DNA of 24,092 nt, taken from positions 1 to 24,092 of IMG/VR virus record IMGVR_UViG_3300043410_000695; one strand, 5' to 3'. The translations under genes and the position numbers were made by a program. Position 1 is the stretch's first letter. Each line of letters starts with the position of its first letter. Shown in pieces: positions 17,204 to 24,092 of the stretch. This DNA comes from a virus. The notes beneath the pieces were generated by a model. The model saw nothing but the letters and a program-made list of their open reading frames with translations. It was not told the DNA's origin and did not search any database.

Positions 17204-17297
17204 TAATGGGTGACTCCCTCAAAGGTTTACTGTCGTCAAGGCGTACCTTGAGCATCCAGGTCTCGAGAATACAGGGGGTGAATATCAAGACACTAAA
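17204..17297 (+). ncRNA. Candidate structured RNA element, copy B (after nrdA)
   Basis: Three bases after the nrdA stop comes the same TAATGGGTG box as copy A (17204-17212). It ends with the same module: GGGGTG (17275-17280), a 10-nt loop AATATCAAGA, CAC (17291-17293) and TAAA. In between is about 60 nt of GC-rich sequence instead of the 3-nt-loop hairpin of copy A. It includes a 6-bp hairpin TCAAGG-CGTA-CCTTGA (17236-17251), and CTCCCT (17214-17219) can pair with AGGGGG (17273-17278) to close the domain. CTCAAAGG (17218-17225) could instead pair with CCTTGAG (17246-17252), giving alternative folds. It is not a tRNA: no cloverleaf or T-loop is present. Function unknown. Confidence 0.55.
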
Positions 17298-17299
17298 TT

Positions 17300-17323
17300 A
17301 ACCCGACTTCGGTCGGGTTTTTT
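17300..17323 (+). terminator. Rho-independent terminator with UUCG loop after the replication block
   Basis: A perfect 8-bp stem AACCCGAC (17300-17307) and GTCGGGTT (17312-17319) encloses a TTCG tetraloop and runs into a T-tract (17318-17323). It closes the operon from the gp32-like gene to nrdA and lies directly downstream of RNA element B. Confidence 0.92.
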
Positions 17324-17360
17324 ATTTATTACCAATTTAGTATTCTTTATATTTATTGAT

Positions 17361-17813
17361 ATGGCGGTAAAATACGGAATAGATTTTCCTTTTAGAAATA
17401 GTACTGATGGGGATTATATAAAAATGACATATGACCCTGAAAGAGAAGTTAGAGCGAATCTAATACATCTTTTATTAACAAGAAAGGGTAGTAGATATTT
17501 TTTACCTGATTTCGGTACTAGATTGTATCAATTCATTTTTGACCAAAATGATTCTGTTACATTTGATTTAATTGAAGAAGAAATAAGAGATTCTGTTAAA
17601 AAATATATTCCAAATTTAGATATTACAAAATTGGAAATTATGAGTGCGGAAGATGACCCAGACCAATCAAGAACATTTTCAGAACAAGAAGATGAAAGAT
17701 TATTCAGAGTTTCGGATGCAACAAATCAATCACATACCGCTGTGGTAAAAATAGAATATACTGTTAATAACGATGCGTTTTCATCGTCAGATTTTATAAT
17801 ACTAAACATTTAA
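17361..17813 (+). CDS. 25: Baseplate wedge protein, gp25 family
   Basis: This is a 150-residue protein of the GPW/gp25 family, which holds the baseplate wedge and triggers sheath assembly. The diagnostic segment is RKGSRYFLPDFGTRLYQFIF (41-60), with P49, F51 and G52 as the core of the family pattern, followed by helix DLIEEEIRDSVKKYIPNLDI and a final beta strand pair (VKIEYTVNND). An acidic loop (EDDPDQSRTFSEQEDE) is inserted around 96-111 compared with shorter homologues. It starts 37 nt past the terminator and its end is 1 nt from the gp6 start, so the two are coupled. T4 gp25 is 132 residues. Confidence 0.92.
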   Translation: MAVKYGIDFPFRNSTDGDYIKMTYDPEREVRANLIHLLLTRKGSRYFLPDFGTRLYQFIFDQNDSVTFDLIEEEIRDSVKKYIPNLDITKLEIMSAEDDPDQSRTFSEQEDERLFRVSDATNQSHTAVVKIEYTVNNDAFSSSDFIILNI

Positions 17814-17814
17814 T

Positions 17815-19647
17815 ATGGCTAAAAAGATATCATACGCAACAAGAGATTTTGCGGGTTTAAGACAAGAATTAGTAAATTTAACAAAAGAATATTATCCTGA
17901 CTTGGTTAAAAATACCAATGACGCGTCAATATTTTCTGTTTTATTAGATTTAAATGCTGCGGTAACAGATAATCTTCATTTCCATATTGATAGAGTTTGG
18001 CAAGAAACTATGTTGGATTTTGCACAACAAAGACAATCATTGTTTCATATTGCAAAAACTTACGGTATTAAAATACCTGGTAATAGACCATCAGTAACAT
18101 TATGTGATTTCTCAATAAATGTACCTGTTAGAGGTGATAAAGAAGATGAAAGATATTTGGGTATTGTAAGAGCAGGCGCACAAGTTTCAGGAGGTGGGCA
18201 GATATTCGAAACTATTGAAGATATAGACTTTTCAAGTCCTTTTAATAGTAAGGGTGAACCAAATAGATTAAAAATACCAAATTTTGATGGTAATAATACG
18301 TTGATTTCATATACCATCACAAAAAGAGAGGCCGTTGTAAACGGTGTAACGAGAATATTCAGAAAGGTAATTACAGAAGTAGACCAAAAACCATTTTTAA
18401 AATTATATTTACCTGAACAAAATGTATTAGGTGTTACTGCGGTTATTCACAAAGAAGGTACTAATTTCCAAGCCAATCCAACAAGTGGTGAATTTGCTTC
18501 ATCAACAAACAAATGGTATGAGGTTAAATCTTTAATTCAAGATAAAATATTTGTACCGGACCCAACGTCAGTATCGGATAAAGATAATTTCAAGGCGGGA
18601 ACATATGTTAAAGTAAATAACAAATTTTATACAGAATACACACCAGAATCGTATTTTTCATTAACTTTTGGTTCGGGTAGTGTTGACCCATTAGATAATT
18701 TGGATAACTACATGACAGGTAGTTTGAAAGTTAATTTAGCAACATACTTAAACAACATGTCTTTAGGTTCAATACCTAAAGCAAATACAACATTGTTCGT
18801 GAAATATCGTGTTGGAGGGGGTAAAGATTCGAATTTAGGGGTTAATATTATTACATCGGTAGATAATGTCGAATTTGATGTTAACGGTCCCGTATCGACA
18901 ATTAATACACAAGTTGCACAAACATTAAGAGTTAATAATGTTACTGCTGCAATTGGTGGAGCCGACCAACCAACCATTGAAGAAATTAGAAATATGGTTG
19001 CATATAATTTTTCAGCACAAAATAGAGCGGTAACGTTAAATGATTATAAGTCTTTAATAGAAACGATGCCATCTACGTTTGGAGCACCTGCCAAGGTTAA
19101 TGTAATTGAAGAGGATAACAAAGTTAAAATCAAATTATTATCATACGATGATAGTGGTAAATTAACGGATGTTGTTTCAAATACATTAAAAAATAATATT
19201 ATAAATTATTTGTCAGAATATAGAATGATTAATGACTATATTGATATTGCAAGTGGTCAAGTTATTGATTTATCACTCGATATTGATTTAGTTATTGATA
19301 AAAACGAATCACCTACAGATGTAGTTAAAACTGCAATCAATGATTGTATTAGTTTCTTTGCAATCGAGAAAAGAAAAATGGGTGACCCTTTGTTTATTGG
19401 TGATTTAACAAGACAAATCGGTACAATACCAGGTGTAATTAACGTAGTTAGTATAAAAGTTTACAATAAAATTGGTGGAAATTACTCATCGTCAGAGGTT
19501 TCACAATCATATGTGGATGACACAACGAAAGAGATTTTACAGATTGATTCCACAATATTCATGACTTCAAATCAAATATTCCAAATTAGATTCCCTAATA
19601 GTGATATTAGAATAAGAACTAAAACTTTAGGAACGACTACATACTAA
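17815..19647 (+). CDS. 6: Baseplate wedge protein, gp6/J family
   Basis: This is a 610-residue protein similar in length to T4 gp6 (660). Members form the inner ring of the baseplate wedge with gp7 and gp25. The N-terminus (YATRDFAGLRQELVNLTKEY) and LLDLNAAVTDNLHFHIDRV helices are typical of the gp6/J group, as are the central beta region with AGAQVSGGGQIFETIEDID and the C-terminal module (VTLNDYKSLIETMPSTFGAP; KIKLLSYDDSG; TAINDCISFFAI; GDLTRQIGTIPGVINVVSI). No membrane or enzymatic motif is seen. It follows gp25 immediately (1 nt gap), the same order as T4-like phages, and is followed 55 nt later by the giant partial gene. Confidence 0.9.
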   Translation: MAKKISYATRDFAGLRQELVNLTKEYYPDLVKNTNDASIFSVLLDLNAAVTDNLHFHIDRVWQETMLDFAQQRQSLFHIAKTYGIKIPGNRPSVTLCDFSINVPVRGDKEDERYLGIVRAGAQVSGGGQIFETIEDIDFSSPFNSKGEPNRLKIPNFDGNNTLISYTITKREAVVNGVTRIFRKVITEVDQKPFLKLYLPEQNVLGVTAVIHKEGTNFQANPTSGEFASSTNKWYEVKSLIQDKIFVPDPTSVSDKDNFKAGTYVKVNNKFYTEYTPESYFSLTFGSGSVDPLDNLDNYMTGSLKVNLATYLNNMSLGSIPKANTTLFVKYRVGGGKDSNLGVNIITSVDNVEFDVNGPVSTINTQVAQTLRVNNVTAAIGGADQPTIEEIRNMVAYNFSAQNRAVTLNDYKSLIETMPSTFGAPAKVNVIEEDNKVKIKLLSYDDSGKLTDVVSNTLKNNIINYLSEYRMINDYIDIASGQVIDLSLDIDLVIDKNESPTDVVKTAINDCISFFAIEKRKMGDPLFIGDLTRQIGTIPGVINVVSIKVYNKIGGNYSSSEVSQSYVDDTTKEILQIDSTIFMTSNQIFQIRFPNSDIRIRTKTLGTTTY

Positions 19648-19648
19648 A

Positions 19649-19699
19649 ATGTTTTTTCGTTATAATAGTAGAAAATCGTATGCTTTCTATTTATTGTAA
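19649..19699 (+). other. Possible 16-codon leader ORF between gp6 and the giant gene
   Basis: An ATG one base after the gp6 stop opens a 16-codon frame (MFFRYNSRKSYAFYLL) ending TAA at 19697-19699, 3 nt before the ATG of the giant gene and in the same frame. It could allow translational coupling across the 55-nt gap, or be chance. Nothing identifies a product. Confidence 0.15.
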
Positions 19700-19702
19700 G
19701 AG

Positions 19703-22700
19703 ATGCAAAAACATAGAATTTCAACAAATATTGGTCAAGAACAGAGAGTAACTGTAGAGTTAAAACAAGATTATGATTATCTTGAGATATTATCTCTGAA
19801 ATTCAGTCAATCGGACATATATACGTCTCTTTGTGCTGACTATGGTGTGGTTTGCGGTAGAATTACTGCAAATAATGGATTTGGTTTACCAAATGCTAGA
19901 GTTTCCATATTCATACCACAAAAAGATACTGATGCTGATGACCCTGTAATTTCTGCTTTATATCCATATACAGATATTACAACGAAAAATGAAAACAATT
20001 ACAGATATAATTTATTACCCGCTCGTCAACAACATGGTGGACACACCCCAACAGGTACTTTCCCCGACCAAGAGGATATTCTTACAAGAGAAGAGGTATT
20101 AGAAGTTTATGAAAGTTATTACAGATACACGGTAAAAACAAATGAATCTGGCGACTTTATGATTTGGGGAGTTCCTGTGGGTTCACATACTCTACATGTT
20201 GATATTGACTTATCGGATATTGGTTGTTTTTCATTAAGACCTTATGATTTTATAAAAAGAGGAGAGGGGATTGAAAAATTTGATAGATACTACAAATTTA
20301 AATCTAGTGAAGATGTTGACGGTTTACCGCAAATTATAAAATATCAAAAGAAAGTTGAAGTATTCCCATTTTGGGGTAATCAAGATTTATGTGAAATCGG
20401 AATAACGAGGTCGGATTTTGATTTATCTTCAAGCGGTATTAGAATAGAACCAATATCATTGGTATTAATCTCAACAATTACCGATGACAATCAAGATGCG
20501 GTTAAAAGAAATGGTGTTATTAGAAGAAACACAGGGTACAAATGTAAATTACAAACAAGTGAAGGTAGAATAGAAGCTGTAAGATATACAGGTAAAAAAG
20601 TGTATGGTTCAGACGGAACAACATTATATCCTGAATTAGAATATTTTACACCATCGGAAACTATTGACCAAGATGGTAACGCAATGATTGTCTTACCAAT
20701 GAACATGGAATATGTTTATACAAACGAATTTGGTGAGCAAGAAATTACAAATGACCCAAATAAGGGTATTCCAACAACAACGACATCAAGATTTAGAATA
20801 GGTTTAGATGCGAATAATGAAAAAACATCAACAGCTAAATTTTTGGTACCACAAATTAGAGAATATACCAAAGATACTAATGGCGCAAATGATAGTGGTG
20901 AATATAATGAAACATTATTGACAACATATCAATTCTCTGATGTGTTTGAAGATTATTTGAATATAGTACCACCATCTGGTTTAACATTAGATACGAGTCA
21001 TCTAATGGATGGTGCGTATGAATCTCATAAAAGAGATGTGATGTTAGGTACAAATAATGGAGGTATACCCGAAGATGTTTTTTATAAATTCATTTTTGGT
21101 AAAGTATATACCGTTTCATCATTCCAAGGTTCACATTATGAAGTTTCAGGTGCAGAATCATTTTTGGGATTATCAAGAAGAGATGCGTTTTTAGGTATCA
21201 AAGAAATTAGACCGAATGCTGAAGATGATTGTGCATCTAAAGCAAATTACTTTCCTGTAAATTTTGGTTTTAGAAATAGAATTAAATTCGGATTAATCAT
21301 ATCTGAAGTATTACTTTTTGTACAATATATTTTTACAATTGTAACTGTTTGGATAAATGAAACATTAGGTAGATTATTATATAGTGTTGGTGGTTGGTTA
21401 ATGCGTCAAGACATTGTGTTTATTGGACATGCTCTTGCAAGTGCTGGTCGACAATTAAGGGAACTTGCATATAGATTAATGGAAGGAGGTCAAACAATAT
21501 TACCATTAACAACTTATCCCGATTGTGAGGAATGTTCAACAGACGTAGATGGAGTCACACCAAATTCTGGTTTAAGTAATTTAAGTTTATATTACAGAAG
21601 TGCGGAGATAAAAACTAAAATTGTACCATATAACGGTTCAATTTATTTAGTTTTTCTTTCTGGACAAACACCATCATATTTTAACACTAGTACATTTACA
21701 GGAACAACATTCTTAACTAACACATTTGCAGGTGAATCCGCTAAAGAACTCAATGCAACTGGTGTTACAGAAAGTCAATTAACTTCGTTACATACCTACA
21801 GTAATCCAAACGCAACGGCAGATAAAAGATTTATTGCGGGTATATATCCATTAGTTGGAAGTCAAGAATCTACAGATATCTTCAATCCAATGTATGTTGA
21901 ATTTAATTCCGCATATAATGATGTACAATTAAATTCATATTTCCAAATAGTCACAGTTAGCGAACCAACTAACACAGGAAATTCGATAAAAATAACCAAT
22001 AGTGGTGGACAAGTTAGTGCACAATATGTTGATTTAACGGGAGGACCAATTGTTGCACCTGAAGATATTACTATAACACTTTTGATTCGAAATCCATGTA
22101 ACTACATATACAGAACACAAGATATTGTTATATTAAGTGGACAAACTACAAGTGGTTACGCGACATTACAATCTATTGATTGCGGAGGTGGGTATTATCA
22201 AACAGAAACATATGAAAGAGTAACCTCCTTTGCACCAACTGGAAAGGGTTATAGAGAATATAACACAGGTTCACCAACAACATATACTAACGTACCGGCA
22301 ATTAGAATATTTTATTCCGATTGGGCAAATTTTGCGGGAAAAGATTATTCAAGTGGAGGTATTGAAGGAATCAAAGATTTATATGCGGTAGTGAGATTAT
22401 ATGATAGAGGTAGTGTAAAAAACACCTCACTATCACAACTTGTAATAGAACAAGGATGTTCAAAGTATGATAAATTTTATGACGAATCAAATAACACATA
22501 TACATATTTGTGGTCATCTAGCGGTTCTTATGGTACCGTAACTGACGTGACTAATGCAACTAATCCAAATGGACCTAGAAATGGACAACAATCCAAATAT
22601 ACGACATATGATTGGGGGGAAACTGTAAACTCATATCATAAATTAGGTATGCCAAATTATAGCGGTTCAACGTATGTTGAATCACCAACAAGTCCGGGTG

Positions 22701-24092
22701 CGGGTTATTCAATAGTTGCAACAATTGCGGGTGGTTATAATACAAGAAGATTACCTAATGTTGCAGATTTAGAAGGTGGATTAAACACATATTCTAAAAA
22801 AACAAAATCAGGATTAACTGAAATTAGAGACGGTGTTATAACTATAGTTCCGGTAATAGATGGTACATCTAAAAATCAAACAGTAATTAAAGAATGGTAT
22901 AGAAGAAAACGAGTTGGAATATTTTTCTGTGGAGGGGTTTTAAATTACTCATTCATTGATAACTGGTTAAACGGAGTATTGTATTTCTTTAAATTTGATA
23001 AGAGAATTAAATGGGATAATACCGAAACTTTAGATTTAAATCAAAGAGGTTCTAAATTCCCAAGAGAGTTGGTTTTTTATAATGTATTAGACCAAAATTT
23101 TTACTATAGAGCGAGTCCATATAGTGCAAGTACGGCTAATAGTGGAACATTTATTGGTCAACAATATTCAGGATACAGAGAAATTTTACACCCAACAACA
23201 TTCTATGATGTTGGTGTAAGAGATGAGTTTTTATATGAAATATGTACAGACCCAAGAATTGACCCGACATGTTCTGTTGTTCGTGATATTAACACAACAT
23301 CATATCAAGACCCGGCCAATGTTGTTGAATATGCGATAAATTATAGAATGGATATTAGTGATGCTAAATTTGATGTTGGTGATTTCTTTACAGGTACAAA
23401 TATGGGTGAAAACGTAAGTGTATTTGATGGTGATATTACACAATTAATGTCAATAAATTGTGAGGCTGGTATTGAAGCATTTGATTTAGATAGTCCACAT
23501 TATTTCATTTATAATGGTGAACTAATGGACCCTGAAGATTCATATTTGGCAAGTTATTTCAAAAGCGGAAATAGTTATAGCCCTGTACCAATTGATTTTA
23601 AATTGGATTTAAACGGTGCATTTATTAGACAATGTTTAAATTATAGATTGGGTGATTATACTCAAAAAGTACCGTTTTATTTGTGGGATAAAGGTGGAGA
23701 GGGATTTGGTTCATACGGTAACGGTTCCGACCAACAAAAATGGGATAAAACGAAAATTGCGTCATTACCGTTACAAAGATTATTTTCAATAAGTGGAGCA
23801 ACGAGTCCTGGTACCAATTACGCATTTGCCGATGGTGAAGAAGAATATTTGTTAAAACCAATGACAATAACACACGGACAATTTTCATTTACAGGAAATA
23901 CGACGGATGCGTTAGAAAGATTTGAAAATATAAGTTTATCTGCACCAAGTACTTCTACAAACGGTGCTGTAAGTTATGTGGAGGGAGATGTTTGGTTACA
24001 TGTACAATCAGGAACAACTAAAAATCCAATGAGTGGAACAACGTATGTTGTAGTAAACAAAACTTGGACAGCACAATCTGACAAATACGTTA
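19703..24092 (+). CDS. Giant structural protein at the gp7 position, 3'-truncated by the window edge
   Basis: The frame is open for about 1463 codons to the last base, so the protein is larger. The start ATG at 19703 follows an in-frame TAA and is preceded by an A/G stretch (TAAGAG). Residues about 50-180 resemble a carboxypeptidase-regulatory/Ig-like beta sandwich (CGRITANNGFGLPNARVSIF, then NESGDFMIWGVPVGSHTLHV) split by a 75-residue insertion. A strongly hydrophobic stretch (529-551, FGLIISEVLLFVQYIFTIVT and on) lies in a longer helix-rich patch to about 600, followed by a YPDCEECS Cys pair. The rest is Asn/Thr/Ser/Gly/Tyr-rich, as in tail structural proteins. Its place after gp25-gp6 is that of T4 gp7, the large wedge protein (1032 residues). 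Position suggests a wedge analogue; sequence alone does not prove it. Confidence 0.6.
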   Translation, partial: MQKHRISTNIGQEQRVTVELKQDYDYLEILSLKFSQSDIYTSLCADYGVVCGRITANNGFGLPNARVSIFIPQKDTDADDPVISALYPYTDITTKNENNYRYNLLPARQQHGGHTPTGTFPDQEDILTREEVLEVYESYYRYTVKTNESGDFMIWGVPVGSHTLHVDIDLSDIGCFSLRPYDFIKRGEGIEKFDRYYKFKSSEDVDGLPQIIKYQKKVEVFPFWGNQDLCEIGITRSDFDLSSSGIRIEPISLVLISTITDDNQDAVKRNGVIRRNTGYKCKLQTSEGRIEAVRYTGKKVYGSDGTTLYPELEYFTPSETIDQDGNAMIVLPMNMEYVYTNEFGEQEITNDPNKGIPTTTTSRFRIGLDANNEKTSTAKFLVPQIREYTKDTNGANDSGEYNETLLTTYQFSDVFEDYLNIVPPSGLTLDTSHLMDGAYESHKRDVMLGTNNGGIPEDVFYKFIFGKVYTVSSFQGSHYEVSGAESFLGLSRRDAFLGIKEIRPNAEDDCASKANYFPVNFGFRNRIKFGLIISEVLLFVQYIFTIVTVWINETLGRLLYSVGGWLMRQDIVFIGHALASAGRQLRELAYRLMEGGQTILPLTTYPDCEECSTDVDGVTPNSGLSNLSLYYRSAEIKTKIVPYNGSIYLVFLSGQTPSYFNTSTFTGTTFLTNTFAGESAKELNATGVTESQLTSLHTYSNPNATADKRFIAGIYPLVGSQESTDIFNPMYVEFNSAYNDVQLNSYFQIVTVSEPTNTGNSIKITNSGGQVSAQYVDLTGGPIVAPEDITITLLIRNPCNYIYRTQDIVILSGQTTSGYATLQSIDCGGGYYQTETYERVTSFAPTGKGYREYNTGSPTTYTNVPAIRIFYSDWANFAGKDYSSGGIEGIKDLYAVVRLYDRGSVKNTSLSQLVIEQGCSKYDKFYDESNNTYTYLWSSSGSYGTVTDVTNATNPNGPRNGQQSKYTTYDWGETVNSYHKLGMPNYSGSTYVESPTSPGAGYSIVATIAGGYNTRRLPNVADLEGGLNTYSKKTKSGLTEIRDGVITIVPVIDGTSKNQTVIKEWYRRKRVGIFFCGGVLNYSFIDNWLNGVLYFFKFDKRIKWDNTETLDLNQRGSKFPRELVFYNVLDQNFYYRASPYSASTANSGTFIGQQYSGYREILHPTTFYDVGVRDEFLYEICTDPRIDPTCSVVRDINTTSYQDPANVVEYAINYRMDISDAKFDVGDFFTGTNMGENVSVFDGDITQLMSINCEAGIEAFDLDSPHYFIYNGELMDPEDSYLASYFKSGNSYSPVPIDFKLDLNGAFIRQCLNYRLGDYTQKVPFYLWDKGGEGFGSYGNGSDQQKWDKTKIASLPLQRLFSISGATSPGTNYAFADGEEEYLLKPMTITHGQFSFTGNTTDALERFENISLSAPSTSTNGAVSYVEGDVWLHVQSGTTKNPMSGTTYVVVNKTWTAQSDKYV

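Noticed and set aside
17201-17300. tRNA or tmRNA gene after nrdA
   Set aside because: No seven-base acceptor pairing, no T-loop GGTTCGAAT-type segment and no anticodon arm on either strand.
17323-17357. Recurrent TATTTATT motif before starts at 17361, 19703 and a related one before 8281 as a promoter
   Set aside because: Distances to the ATG vary (3, 7 and 17 nt) and such strings are expected in A/T-rich leaders.
17201-17360. Group I intron or homing endonuclease remnant near nrdA
   Set aside because: nrdA is uninterrupted with both ends intact, and no conserved group I core (P7-like) sequence or endonuclease motif is visible.
1-24092. Alternative genetic code (TAG or TGA recoding, as in some Bacteroidota phages)
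   Set aside because: All large genes are intact under the standard code; TAG is simply unused as a stop in the 14 visible ends.
1-24092. CRISPR arrays, insertion sequences, integrase or attachment sites
   Set aside because: No regularly spaced repeats, transposase motifs, terminal inverted repeats or integrase motifs were found.

Overview
This window looks like part of the genome of a T4-like contractile-tailed phage (myovirus), probably one infecting a member of the Bacteroidota. T4-type baseplate genes flank a T4-type replication, recombination and nucleotide-metabolism cluster. All 15 convincing genes lie on the + strand, are tightly packed and often overlap, and the DNA is AT-rich. Almost no start codon is preceded by a purine-rich Shine-Dalgarno sequence; the leaders are A/T-only, as is typical of Bacteroidota and their phages. 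Stops are 13 TAA and one TGA, with no TAG (the last gene runs off the window), and the standard code fits throughout. The host assignment is inference.

Left structural block (1-9494): a tail/baseplate protein open at the 5' edge, a small LysM-type gp53-like wedge protein, and a 1920-residue hub-like protein whose C-terminus resembles an RlpA-type double-psi barrel. Three smaller genes follow: a 67-residue unknown, an Ala/Pro/Asp-rich coiled-coil protein, and a small Dps/ferritin-like protein matching my memory of DUF5856. A UUC-GGG type hairpin terminator closes the block.

Central replication block (9592-17323): gp32-like single-stranded DNA-binding protein, UvsX/RecA recombinase, FEN/RNase H-type 5' nuclease, a conserved unknown with an internal repeat, DnaB/gp41-type helicase, then ribonucleotide reductase NrdB and NrdA. 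These supply strand protection, strand exchange, primer removal, unwinding and dNTPs. The block ends in a UUCG-tetraloop terminator, so it reads as one bounded transcription unit. Polymerase, clamp, clamp loader and primase are not in the window.

Right structural block (17361-24092): gp25, gp6 and the first ~1463 residues of a giant protein sitting where T4 has gp7.

The least explained signal is non-coding. A short G-rich structured motif occurs twice, directly after the gp32 stop and directly after the nrdA stop. Both copies share a TAATGGGTG box, a variable hairpin, GGGGTG, a 10-nt loop and CAC. It looks like a phage cis-regulatory RNA; I could not match it to a class I know. The downstream copy could compete with the terminator next to it.
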